From an uncultured Treponema sp. (GTDB lineage Bacteria > Spirochaetota > Spirochaetia > Treponematales > Treponemataceae): a stretch of DNA of 64,000 nucleotides. Below, piece by piece: positions 49,600 to 57,599 of the stretch; the first letter of the stretch is position 1, and each line of letters starts with the position of its first letter. The stretch spans positions 1-64,000 of the forward strand of contig CAMVDX010000002.1 of the NCBI GenBank assembly GCA_947166355.1, read 5' to 3'. A model generated the notes under the pieces. That model did no database searches. It was not told where the DNA came from and saw only the letters and a list, made by a program, of their open reading frames with translations. The position numbers were made by a program, and so were the translations under genes.

Positions 49600-49932
49600 A
49601 TGACAAAAGAAAAACTATTTGGAATCTTCAAGGATGCAGCTATGGGATTCTTAAAAACTCCGAATCCTTGTGATAAACCTGATAATTGTTACTGCATTAA
49701 GTGTGGAAAGACAGGTCAGACAAGTCGTGCTAATGCAGTTTCATGGAAATTTCCTGACGGTAACTGCCCCAACAATGCCCCCTGGCAGGAACATGACTGG
49801 CATTCTATAGGCCCAGTTGGCGATACTCCATATGTATGTACTTACTGCGGTGCAAGAGTCATGTCCGAGGGAGAACCTGGAAACTGCGAATGCATAAGAA
49901 ACAAATCAGGCCATAACTGGATCAAGGCGTAA
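49600..49932 (+). CDS. Small protein with two Cys/His zinc-binding repeats
   Basis: 110 residues. After an N-terminal helix (KEKLFGIFKDAAMGFLKT) come two diverged repeats of the 49220 type: CYCIKCGKTGQ...GNCP...EHDWHSIG and YVCTYCGARVMSEGEPGNCEC...GHNW. GGAG lies before the ATG. The gene is 32 bp after 49567 on the same transcript. Function unknown; the motif order suggests a small zinc-dependent binding protein. Confidence 0.7.
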   Translation: MTKEKLFGIFKDAAMGFLKTPNPCDKPDNCYCIKCGKTGQTSRANAVSWKFPDGNCPNNAPWQEHDWHSIGPVGDTPYVCTYCGARVMSEGEPGNCECIRNKSGHNWIKA

Positions 49933-49984
49933 AAAGACTAAACGACGGAAAAAAAATCCGTATATTATATACAGGAGGCAGGTT

Positions 49985-50224
49985 ATGGCAGATAAACACT
50001 GGAGTAAATCTTTGCAGCAGCTGACTTATGATAAACTGGAGCAGTTTTCGGTTGTGAAAAATTACAAGGAGCCTTTTCATGGCATCGTGAGTCACCTTGA
50101 ATACGGAAAGGTTGTAATTTCTAATATAGTCGTAAAAAACTGTTTTCCTATTCCAGGTGAACAGGTGCTTGCTGAGTATAAGGGTATTCAGGCCATGATT
50201 GATGACGGCTGGGTTATTGATTAA
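49985..50224 (+). CDS. Small protein of unknown function (79 aa)
   Basis: A perfect CAGGAGG Shine-Dalgarno precedes ATG 49985. The sequence is soluble and mixed: KSLQQLTYDKLEQFSVVKNY, then VVISNIVVKNCFPIPGEQVLAEYKG. Upstream is ACGGA-AAAAAA-TCCGT with TATTAT nearby, perhaps its own promoter. The FliG-C gene follows after 32 bp, so the two are likely co-transcribed. Not recognised. Confidence 0.65.
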   Translation: MADKHWSKSLQQLTYDKLEQFSVVKNYKEPFHGIVSHLEYGKVVISNIVVKNCFPIPGEQVLAEYKGIQAMIDDGWVID

Positions 50225-50256
50225 GTCTAAGAAAATATTTTCGAAGGAGGCTCTTT

Positions 50257-50949
50257 ATGGCAGATGTTAAAAAAATCTTTGAAAAAGTAACTTCAGATGC
50301 TGAGGTTCAGATTAAGCAACTTATAGAAGATCGGAAGCTTTTGCGTTCACTCTTTCTTGAAGAGGCCGAAAAGCAGAATGAAAAAACTAAAGAATTAATA
50401 ACGAATCTTCTAAAAGATACTTCTTTTGGTGAATCTGAAGAAGATGATATTTCGTACACTTTCGAGGCCGATTTATACCGCTTTATTGGAGACTGGTATA
50501 AAAATAATATCTGCGGTTCTGTTCCTTCTGGTGTTGTACATGATATTCTTCTTTCTCTTGATGAAAGTTCCAGACGTAATATAGAGGCTCGTCTTCTTAC
50601 AGAACGAAAGGATACTCTCCGCCAAATCGTAAAAAGCTCTTTCTGGTATTTTTCTGATATTGTCTATCTTGATGACAGGGCAATACAAAAGTGCCTGCGC
50701 GAAATAGATAATGCGACTCTGGCTAAGGCCTTGAAGGGGGCAGAGTACACAGTTATTAACAAGATTACCCGAAATATGTCTAAACGCGCCGCAACTATGC
50801 TGCTTGAGGATATGGAGTATATGGGACCAGTCCGCAAAAAAGATGTTTACGAGGCGCAGGAAGAATTTATCCGCATAGTTAAAAAGCTTGAAGAAAAAGG
50901 CGAAATTGTTGTTGCGATTCCAGCTAGTGATGATGAGCTGGTGGTGTAA
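50257..50949 (+). CDS. FliG C-terminal-domain protein
   Basis: 230 residues; GAAGGAGG precedes the ATG. The C-terminal 90 residues match FliG-C: LDDRAIQKCLREIDNATLAKALKGA, ITRNMSKRAATMLLEDMEYMGPVRKKDVYEAQEEF, KLEEKGEIVV. In full-length FliG this domain carries the charged residues that touch the MotA stator. The protein lacks the FliG N- and middle domains of the usual (about 340-residue) protein; its first 120 residues are different and partly coiled-coil. Spirochaetes are known to carry two FliG copies, but this short version is unusual. It could be a motor-modulating or unrelated adaptor protein. Confidence 0.75.
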   Translation: MADVKKIFEKVTSDAEVQIKQLIEDRKLLRSLFLEEAEKQNEKTKELITNLLKDTSFGESEEDDISYTFEADLYRFIGDWYKNNICGSVPSGVVHDILLSLDESSRRNIEARLLTERKDTLRQIVKSSFWYFSDIVYLDDRAIQKCLREIDNATLAKALKGAEYTVINKITRNMSKRAATMLLEDMEYMGPVRKKDVYEAQEEFIRIVKKLEEKGEIVVAIPASDDELVV

Positions 50950-51001
50950 TGGATTGCTTCGTCGCTACGCTCCTCGCGAGCCGAAGGCGAAGCAATCCAT
51001 T
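50948..51001. repeat. ATTGCTTCG/CGAAGCAAT palindrome after the FliG-C gene
   Basis: AATGGATTGCTTCG (50948-50961) and CGAAGCAATCCATT (50988-51001) are exact complements. The left arm includes the last base pairs of the stop codon. Other members of this family lie near 11330 and 11578, 52631-52710, 54690-54842 and 63733-64000. Confidence 0.75.
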
Positions 51002-51009
51002 ATATCTGT

Positions 51010-51044
51010 TTGCCTTTTTGTAACTAATATGCTAGAATACTAGT
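51010..51044 (+). promoter_or_regulatory. uxuB-like gene promoter with operator-like site
   Basis: TTGCCT (51010-51015), 17-bp spacer, TAGAAT (51033-51038). The minus-strand sequence ACTAGTATTCTAGCAT at 51029-51044 overlaps the -10 box and matches 13 of 16 positions of the site upstream of uxuA (28631-28646). A repressor bound here would block transcription. Confidence 0.6.
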
Positions 51045-51056
51045 TAGAGGCAAAAC

Positions 51057-52631
51057 ATGAAACTTACAATTGAAGGAATCAAAAATACAAGTGAATGGGA
51101 GGCAAAAGGCTATTCCCTTCCAAAATTCGACCGTGCGGCTGTTGAGGCTGCAACTAAGGCAAATCCTTTCTGGATTCATTTTGGTGCCGGAAACATTTTC
51201 CGTGCCTTTCAGGCAAACGTTGTTCAGGAGCTTTTGAATAAGGGCGTGCTTGATCGCGGTCTTGTTGTAGCAGAAGGTTATGACTACGAAATCATCGAAA
51301 AAATGTACCGCCCTCACGACAATATCGGAGCTCTTGTTACTTTGAAATCAAGCGGCTCAGTTGAAAAAACTGTAGTCGGCTCTATTATGGAATCTCTTGC
51401 TGCCGACTCTGCTAACGAAAAAGACTGGGCCCGCCTTCTTGAGATTTTTCGCAACCCATCCCTTCAGATGGTTACTTTTACAATCACAGAAAAAGGCTAC
51501 CTTCTTCGCAATGCCGCAGGCGTTTCAATGCCTGGTGTTGAAGATGATTTTGCAGCAGGTCCTGTTCTTCCAAAATCATACATTGGTAAGGTTGTAACTC
51601 TTCTTCACGAACGCTATGTAAACGGCGAGCTTCCAGTCGCTATGGTCAGCATGGATAACTGCTCTCACAACGGCGACAAGCTTTATGCTGCTGTAAACGA
51701 GTTTGCAAAGGAATGGGAAAACCGCGGTGTTTGTAAGCCTGGCTTCCTCGACTATGTAAACAACGCCAGCAAGGTAAGCTTCCCTTGGACAATGATTGAT
51801 AAAATCACTCCTCGTCCTGACGCAAAAATCGAAAAGATTCTTGCTGATGATGGAATCGAGCAGCTTGAGCCTGTAATCACTTCGAAGAAAACTTACGTTG
51901 CTCCATTCGTAAATGCAGAGGAATGTCAGTATCTTGTTATTGAAGATAACTTCCCGAACGGCCGCCCAGAGCTCGAAAAAGCAGGTCTTTACTTTACCGA
52001 CCGCGCAACCGTAGACAAGGTAGAAAAGATGAAGGTTTGTACATGTTTGAATCCTCTTCATACCTTCCTTGCTGTTAGCGGCTGCTTACTCGGCTATACA
52101 CTCATTGCAGACGAAATGAAGGATCCGGATCTCCTCCGTCTGGTAAAACGCCTCGGCTACGAAGAAGGACTTCCTGTTGTAGTTGATCCTGGAATCATTA
52201 AGCCACGCGACTTTATTGACGAGGTTGTAAATATCCGTATTCCAAATCCATTTATGCCTGATACTCCACAGCGCATTGCCTGCGATACATCTCAGAAGCT
52301 CAGCATTCGTTTTGGCGAAACTATCAAGGGCTACCTTGCACGACCGGAACTCAGTCTTTCTAACCTCAAGGTTTTGCCTTTGGTATTCGCCCTCTGGCTC
52401 CGCTATCTTACAGGAATCGGCGACGACGGTAAGCCATTTGAGCTCAGCCCGGATCCACTTTTGGAAGACTGCAAAAAGTATGTTCCTGGTGACATTGATT
52501 CACTTCTTCACCGCAAGGAAATCTTTGGCGTAGACCTCTTTGAAGCAGGCCTTGCAGATACTGTTAAAGCTTACTTTGCAAAGCTTAATGCCGGAAACGG
52601 CGCTGTTCGCGAAGTGCTTAAGACTTTGTAA
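51057..52631 (+). CDS. uxuB: Mannitol dehydrogenase family oxidoreductase (fructuronate reductase-like)
   Basis: 524 residues of the long-chain mannitol/D-mannonate dehydrogenase family. The N-terminal NAD-binding start is WIHFGAGNIFRAFQANVV (GxGxxxRA). Conserved later parts are VSMDNCSHNGDKLYAAV, FPWTMIDKITPRP (the KxTPRP-like substrate-binding motif) and CLNPLHTFLAVSGCLLGY (the N-x-x-H catalytic segment). UxuB-type enzymes reduce fructuronate to mannonate, the substrate of UxuA. The shared operator-like site supports that role, though a mannitol or other polyol substrate cannot be excluded. The gene is 22 kb from uxuA. Confidence 0.88.
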   Translation: MKLTIEGIKNTSEWEAKGYSLPKFDRAAVEAATKANPFWIHFGAGNIFRAFQANVVQELLNKGVLDRGLVVAEGYDYEIIEKMYRPHDNIGALVTLKSSGSVEKTVVGSIMESLAADSANEKDWARLLEIFRNPSLQMVTFTITEKGYLLRNAAGVSMPGVEDDFAAGPVLPKSYIGKVVTLLHERYVNGELPVAMVSMDNCSHNGDKLYAAVNEFAKEWENRGVCKPGFLDYVNNASKVSFPWTMIDKITPRPDAKIEKILADDGIEQLEPVITSKKTYVAPFVNAEECQYLVIEDNFPNGRPELEKAGLYFTDRATVDKVEKMKVCTCLNPLHTFLAVSGCLLGYTLIADEMKDPDLLRLVKRLGYEEGLPVVVDPGIIKPRDFIDEVVNIRIPNPFMPDTPQRIACDTSQKLSIRFGETIKGYLARPELSLSNLKVLPLVFALWLRYLTGIGDDGKPFELSPDPLLEDCKKYVPGDIDSLLHRKEIFGVDLFEAGLADTVKAYFAKLNAGNGAVREVLKTL

Positions 52632-52715
52632 TGGATTGCTTCGTCGCTGCGCTCCTCGCAATGACGGGGGGCAGGCGCATTGCAATGACGCCGGGGCGCG
52701 GCGAAGCAAATCCAC
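52631..52715. repeat. ATTGCTTCG-type dispersed repeat between uxuB and gatC
   Basis: TAATGGATTGCTTCGTCGC...CCTCGCAATGACGG is followed by GGCGCATTGCAATGACGCC and GGCGAAGCAAATCCA. This is the same palindrome family as at 50948, here with an internal GCAATGACG unit. Confidence 0.65.
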
Positions 52716-52756
52716 ATCACTTCTCTAAAATCATTATTTTCTATATAATATAATTT

Positions 52757-53068
52757 ATGGCAACACAGCACAAAGAAATTGACGCGCAGACTCTTGAAAA
52801 TCTGCTTTATTTGAGTCGTTTGTCTCCGGAAAGTACAAATATGGAGACTCTGAAAAAACAGGTAGACGACATTGTTGGATATTTTGATATTCTCTCTAAA
52901 TATGATGACAGTGAAAATCCGTATGATGCATATCCGCGTACCGAGGCTGATAAGCTTCGCGACGATACAGTAGTTGAAGGCCTTGAAATCAGCGACGTAA
53001 AGAAGGTTTCAGAAAACTTTATGGACGGCTACTTTCAGGTTCCTAAGGTTTTGGGGGAGGGAGCCTAA
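52757..53068 (+). CDS. gatC: Asp/Glu-tRNA(Asn/Gln) amidotransferase subunit C
   Basis: 103 residues, normal for GatC. Conserved pattern: IDAQTLENLLYLSRLSPESTNMETLKKQVDDIVGYFDILSKYD, then YDAYPRTEADKLRDD. GatC holds the GatA-GatB interface. TATAAT hexamers at 52744-52749 and 52749-52754 lie just before the ATG, with no Shine-Dalgarno. gatA follows 115 bp downstream on the same strand. gatB is not in the window. Confidence 0.9.
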   Translation: MATQHKEIDAQTLENLLYLSRLSPESTNMETLKKQVDDIVGYFDILSKYDDSENPYDAYPRTEADKLRDDTVVEGLEISDVKKVSENFMDGYFQVPKVLGEGA

Positions 53069-53085
53069 AATCGAAGAACCGTTAA

Positions 53086-53170
53086 AAAAAAGGCTGCGAC
53101 AGCGGGCTTTTTTAGGTTCATCGAAAAAATGGCTCGGCGCGAGACTATGCGAGCGCCGCGGAGCCGATGT
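53086..53170. repeat. Hairpin repeats between gatC and gatA
   Basis: AAAAAAGGCTGC-GACA-GCGGGCTTTTTT (about 53086-53112) is a terminator-like hairpin. GGCTCGGCGCG...CGCGGAGCC follows. Both lie in the spacer of a normally tight gene pair. If the first acts as a terminator it would lower gatA expression relative to gatC. Confidence 0.45.
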
Positions 53171-53183
53171 AGGAGAATAAATT

Positions 53184-54689
53184 ATGTACTATACAATTAA
53201 AGATACCCGCGCTGCTCTCAAAGCCGGCGAAATTACCAGCGAAAAACTGGTTAAAGATTCAATCGAAACTTTCAACAAAGATAAATCTGCACCAATTCCT
53301 CTTAATGCATTTATAGAAATGTACGATGACGCCGCAGAAAAAGCCGCTGCTGCTGACAAGGAAATTGCCGCTGCCCGTGCTGCTGGCGGTGATGCACTCG
53401 AAAAGCTTTTTGCAGAAAAGCCGTTGCTCGGAATCCCGTTTGCAAATAAAGATAATATTAACTCTAAGGGTCACCGCCTTACCTGTGCTTCTAAAATCCT
53501 CGAAGGTTATGTTGCTCCATATAATGCAACTGTAATTGACCGTCTGGAAAAGGCTGGAGCAATTCCTCTTGGACGCTGTAATCAGGATGAATTTGCAATG
53601 GGTTCTTCTACAGAATACTCAAGCTACGGCCCGACACGTAATCCGATTAACCGCGAGTTTGTATCTGGTGGTTCGTCAGGTGGTTCTGCCGCAGCTGTTG
53701 CCGCAAATCAGGCATTGTTCGGACTTGGTACAGAAACTGGTGGTTCTGTCAGATTGCCGGCATCTTATTGCGGAATCTACGGTCTTAAACCAACTTACGG
53801 AGTTCTCAGCCGCTGGGGCGTAGTTGCCTACGGTTCCTCTCTGGATCAGGTTGGTATTCTCGGCCATACACCGGCAGATATTGCTGAGCCGCTTTCCCTT
53901 ATGTGTGGAGTTGATTTTTATGATGATACTTCTGCTGACTTGCCTGAAGGAAAATCTCTTGCAAAGCTCGAAGCTCTTTCAGACGCAGAGTTCAAGGCTC
54001 TTAAGATTGCAATTCCAAAGCAGTTCCTTAAGACAGAAGGTGCAGATCCTGATGTTGTAAAATGCTTTGAAGAAACTCGTGCCTGGTTTACAAAAAAAGG
54101 CGCAGCAGTAGAAGAGGTTGACCTTCCTATTCTTGACGCATCAATTGCCGCTTACTATGTAATCGCTCTTTCTGAAGCCGCTTCTAACCTCAGCCGATTT
54201 GACGGAATCCGCTATGGCCGTCGTGTAGATGATGGTCAGGGCTACGATGAGCTTTATGTTAAGACCCGTTCAGAAGGTTTTGGACCGGAAGTAAAACGTC
54301 GTATTGTAATTGGAAACTATGTGCTTTCTGAGCAGTTCTCAGGAGATACTTATAAAAAGGGTATGACTGTTCGTGCCCGCATTCAGCGAGAGGTTGCGGC
54401 CGTATTCGAAAAGTATGACATCATCTTGTGTCCAACCTGTCCTACAGCTGCATTTAAGCTTGGTTCAAAGGTTGATAATCCGCTCGAAATGTATCTTTCA
54501 GATTTGTATACAACCTTTGTAAACCTTGCCCGCATTCCTTCTGTTAATGTTCCAGCAGGCCGCACAAGTGCAGACAATATGCCGATAGGTATGCAGTTTG
54601 CCGGAGCTATGTTCAGTGAGAAGAAGATTCTGCGTCTTGCTCAGAACTGGGAAGATGAACACAAAGATTGCGGAATTCCTGTAAAATAG
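53184..54689 (+). CDS. gatA: Asp/Glu-tRNA(Asn/Gln) amidotransferase subunit A
   Basis: 501 residues of the amidase signature family. The Ser-cisSer-Lys triad is in place: Lys89 in PFANKDNI, and the two Ser in the GGSSGGSAAAVAANQ...GTETGGSVRLPAS block. Also conserved are GIYGLKPTYGVLSRWGVVAYGSSLDQVG and LCPTCPTAAFKLG. GatA supplies ammonia by hydrolysing glutamine for transamidation of misacylated Glu-tRNAGln or Asp-tRNAAsn. TAGGAGAAT precedes the ATG. Confidence 0.95.
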   Translation: MYYTIKDTRAALKAGEITSEKLVKDSIETFNKDKSAPIPLNAFIEMYDDAAEKAAAADKEIAAARAAGGDALEKLFAEKPLLGIPFANKDNINSKGHRLTCASKILEGYVAPYNATVIDRLEKAGAIPLGRCNQDEFAMGSSTEYSSYGPTRNPINREFVSGGSSGGSAAAVAANQALFGLGTETGGSVRLPASYCGIYGLKPTYGVLSRWGVVAYGSSLDQVGILGHTPADIAEPLSLMCGVDFYDDTSADLPEGKSLAKLEALSDAEFKALKIAIPKQFLKTEGADPDVVKCFEETRAWFTKKGAAVEEVDLPILDASIAAYYVIALSEAASNLSRFDGIRYGRRVDDGQGYDELYVKTRSEGFGPEVKRRIVIGNYVLSEQFSGDTYKKGMTVRARIQREVAAVFEKYDIILCPTCPTAAFKLGSKVDNPLEMYLSDLYTTFVNLARIPSVNVPAGRTSADNMPIGMQFAGAMFSEKKILRLAQNWEDEHKDCGIPVK

Positions 54690-54842
54690 ATTGCCGCGTC
54701 GTCCTTATAATGACGACGACTTGTCATTGCGAGCCGAAGGCGAAGCAATCCATAATAATAGATTGCCGCGTCGTCCTTGCAGGACTCCTCGCAATGACGG
54801 TTGTGCCGTGCCGTGCGAATTGTTCCCCGTAATGACGGTAGT
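54690..54842. repeat. ATTGCTTCG-type dispersed repeats after gatA
   Basis: Two AGATTGCCGCGTCGTCCTT copies (54689 and 54760 region) alternate with GTCATTGCGAGCCGAAGGCGAAGCAATC and CTCGCAATGACGG segments. The block fills the space between convergent gatA and the sugar-binding lipoprotein gene. No gene or clear terminator. Confidence 0.65.
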
Positions 54843-54845
54843 TTA

Positions 54846-56033
54846 TTATTTATAAATACTAGACGCGCTGTGGAAGCCTGAATCGATAATCACTTTGTCG
54901 AGATTGTATTTATCAACATAAGTTGGTTCAAGCCAGATTGTCGGAATATCACCGTAGCCGTTATTTATCGGACGGATTCTGAAACGGTTTTCTGAAATAT
55001 CTTCCTGATGGGCAAGATGTACTGCACATTCTGCGGCAACTTCTGCCAATTGAATAATCGGTTTGTAAATTGTAAAATCCTGCTTTCCCTGCACAATGTA
55101 CTGGCAGGCAGAAATATCAGCATCCTGACCACAAACCGGAATATGTGTATCCGGGTAATAACGGTTAATGGCATCAATTACACTTGCCGCAACAGCATCG
55201 TTTCCACAGATAATTGCATCAGGAAAAATATCTTCTTTAAGAATGCGAACCATTTCCTGATATGAAAGATCGTAATTCCAGCCGTCTGTATAAAAAGTAT
55301 GATTCAAGTGAACCGGTGTTGTACGGATTATGCGGTCAATTCCTTCCATAATTAGAGTCATGTTATAGTCTTCAGCAGGTCCCAGAATGCAATACCAGTT
55401 TTCTCCTTTTGCACGTCGCAGCATTTCCTGAGCCATCTGCTCGCCAACCTTTTCACTGTCGATTGTAAGATAAAGACTGATGTCTGAATTAAGTGTCAGC
55501 CGGTCGTAGGAAATAACTGGAATGCCTTTTGCCCTCAGCTTCTGTACACTTTCTGTAATAGATTCAGCATCCTTCGGAAGAACGACCACTGCGTCTACGT
55601 TTCGTTCCAGAAGATACATTAACTGTCGGTTTTGTTCTTCTATACTGTTCCCGGCGTTCTGAACAATTACGTCCGCGCCCAACTCTTTTGCTTTGTTTAT
55701 AAATACATCCATGTCGCGCTGCCAGCGTTCAATCGCAAGCGTATCAATAGAAAAACCAATTGTAAGTTGATGCGAAGATGACTGTGAAGTCTGACGGGTA
55801 GTGCGTGTTTGATGTGTTTGTCTGGAAGTCTCTCTTGGCGTTTGTTTGTGACAGGAAGTATTCAAGATAAGCATCAGGCAGAAAATTGCAATGGTGAGTA
55901 ATTTGTTCAGCAGAGGAGAGGTGAGGGATTCTGAAACAAGTTCAGAATGACGGTTGTTGTGTTCAGGATGACGGTTATTGCGTTCGGAATGACGGACGTT
56001 TCGTTGGATGGAATTATTATACTTTTTTAACAT
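54846..56033 (-). CDS. Sugar-binding lipoprotein (xylose/multiple-sugar type)
   Basis: 395 residues, type I periplasmic binding protein (XylF/ChvE-like): LTIGFSIDTLAIERWQRDMDVFINKAKELGADVIVQNAGNS and AVVVLPKDAESI, then ISYDRLTLNSDISLYLTIDSEKVG and CGNDAVAASVIDAINRY. Its lipobox ends LNTSC (Cys61). The ATG is fixed by an AGGAAGG Shine-Dalgarno and by lying directly after the TAA of the regulator gene. Residues 11-38 are therefore translated although they come from a dispersed repeat (RHSERNN..RHSELVSESL), giving a very long n-region before the signal core. It probably feeds a sugar signal to the neighbouring two-component system or a transporter elsewhere. Confidence 0.88.
   Translation of the reverse strand: MLKKYNNSIQRNVRHSERNNRHPEHNNRHSELVSESLTSPLLNKLLTIAIFCLMLILNTSCHKQTPRETSRQTHQTRTTRQTSQSSSHQLTIGFSIDTLAIERWQRDMDVFINKAKELGADVIVQNAGNSIEEQNRQLMYLLERNVDAVVVLPKDAESITESVQKLRAKGIPVISYDRLTLNSDISLYLTIDSEKVGEQMAQEMLRRAKGENWYCILGPAEDYNMTLIMEGIDRIIRTTPVHLNHTFYTDGWNYDLSYQEMVRILKEDIFPDAIICGNDAVAASVIDAINRYYPDTHIPVCGQDADISACQYIVQGKQDFTIYKPIIQLAEVAAECAVHLAHQEDISENRFRIRPINNGYGDIPTIWLEPTYVDKYNLDKVIIDSGFHSASSIYK
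55921..55996 (-). repeat. RHxELVSxSL-encoding repeat in the sugar-binding lipoprotein gene
   Basis: Three CGTCATnCnGAAC units and a CTTGTTTCAGAA unit, read on the minus strand, in frame with the gene. Same repeat type as 11181-11290 and 19826-19915. Confidence 0.75.
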
Positions 56034-57599
56034 TTATTTTACCTTCCTGTATTCTTTTGGCGAGAGACCATATTTAGCTTTAAATATTCTACTGAAATAA
56101 TTCTGATCGTTGTAGCCCACCTCGGAGGTAATCTCTTTTATTGAGAGCTCGGTAGATTCAAGAAGCAGGCGGGATTTTTCCAGTCGCTTATCAGAAATGA
56201 AATTAATAAAGGTTTCGCCTTTTTCTTCCTTAAATAATTTGCTGAGGTAGAAAGAGCTGACTCCTGCAAAGTCGGCTGCTGTTTCCAGAGAAATATCCTG
56301 TGAAAGATTTTCATCAACATACGTACAGACTTTTTTGATGATTGGATTTTCTTCTGCTTTTTTAATACTTGTTACTGCCTGTGCGCATTCCATCAGAAAT
56401 TTTTGTACAAATTCCTTCAGAAGCTTTATGTCGTTTTCTGAACTGAGGATAGCAAAAGCATTGTCAAATGTACTGCTTGTAAAAGATTTATTGAGTTCGC
56501 GGGTTGAATTGTTAGCTGTAACTATCAATTCAAAGAATTTATTTTTTATTTTGTCAGAAGCAAGCTGCTGTGAAATGAGTTCAGTTGTATAAAGCTCAAG
56601 AAATGACTTTACACCGCTTGAATCACCGGCTGTAAGCTTTTTAATTATCTGTTTTTTGAATTCACCGGTACTGACATCTCCAGAAATTTCATCTGGCTTT
56701 TCAGAAAGATTCATTTCATCAGAGAAAACAATTCCACCATTTGCTGTAGATTTATTCAGCGCAGAAAGAGCCTGTGAGTATGAAGCCTGCAGTTGATTTT
56801 TATCAGAAAAAACTGAACTTACACCAGCTCGTATTCCAGCAGAAATGTTATAGCTGAGATTTGTATATATTTTTTTGATTTGTACCTGGATTTCGGCAAA
56901 GTCAGGATTTTCAGAAAAAAATGGAAAGAACACGGCTATTCGGTTCATCATAAAACTGCTTACAAGGCAGCGGTGCTCTGTATTTAGGAGCTCATGAATT
57001 TTTAAGTAAGTACTATATTGATTATCAGAATTTATATTAGGAAATTCAAAACAGCAAAATACCCAGGGATTTTCTGAAAGATTAAAATAATCAAGGTAAG
57101 AAGAAAGATCTACAGACTTGTCATTGTTGTAAATACAGGCGTAAATAAAATCGTTCTCAATCATAGGAGAAACCATATCAAGCTTTTTGTGGAGCTCCCG
57201 ATCAGCAGAAAGCTTTCCCTGTTTTTCTTGAACCAGCTGCATGGCTCCGCGAATTGTTTCTATTACTACATTACGATTTACAGGCTTTGTGATATATTTG
57301 TAAGCTCCAAGGTTAATTGCTTCCTGTGCATATTGAAAACGATCAAATGCACTCAGAATTACAAATACAATATTTGGTTTAAGCTTTGTGATTACGCTGA
57401 CTGTTTCAAGTCCACTGAGGCCGGGCATATTGATATCCATAAACATAATATCAATGTTTTCTTTCATTACGATTTCTATAGCTTCGGTACCAGAGAGGGC
57501 AGTAAACACCTTTGCTTCTTCTGCGAAATTTTTATTAATGATAAAGGAAAGAGAATCTATTACAATCTGTTCGTCATCTGTAACCAATATATTAAACAT
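56034..57599 (-). CDS. YesN-type AraC-family response regulator
   Basis: 521 residues. Receiver domain (about 1-120) with acidic DDE near residue 8, Asp55 (MFMDINMPGLSG), and KYITKPV. A long middle region (about 140-400) is typical of YesN proteins. The C-terminal two helix-turn-helix AraC domain is ISLETAADFAGVSSFYLSKLFKEEKGETF and SIKEITSEVGYNDQNYFSRIFKAKYGLSPKEYR. It overlaps the kinase gene by 8 bp. It probably activates sugar uptake or degradation genes when the kinase senses substrate. Confidence 0.92.
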   Translation of the reverse strand: MFNILVTDDEQIVIDSLSFIINKNFAEEAKVFTALSGTEAIEIVMKENIDIMFMDINMPGLSGLETVSVITKLKPNIVFVILSAFDRFQYAQEAINLGAYKYITKPVNRNVVIETIRGAMQLVQEKQGKLSADRELHKKLDMVSPMIENDFIYACIYNNDKSVDLSSYLDYFNLSENPWVFCCFEFPNINSDNQYSTYLKIHELLNTEHRCLVSSFMMNRIAVFFPFFSENPDFAEIQVQIKKIYTNLSYNISAGIRAGVSSVFSDKNQLQASYSQALSALNKSTANGGIVFSDEMNLSEKPDEISGDVSTGEFKKQIIKKLTAGDSSGVKSFLELYTTELISQQLASDKIKNKFFELIVTANNSTRELNKSFTSSTFDNAFAILSSENDIKLLKEFVQKFLMECAQAVTSIKKAEENPIIKKVCTYVDENLSQDISLETAADFAGVSSFYLSKLFKEEKGETFINFISDKRLEKSRLLLESTELSIKEITSEVGYNDQNYFSRIFKAKYGLSPKEYRKVK

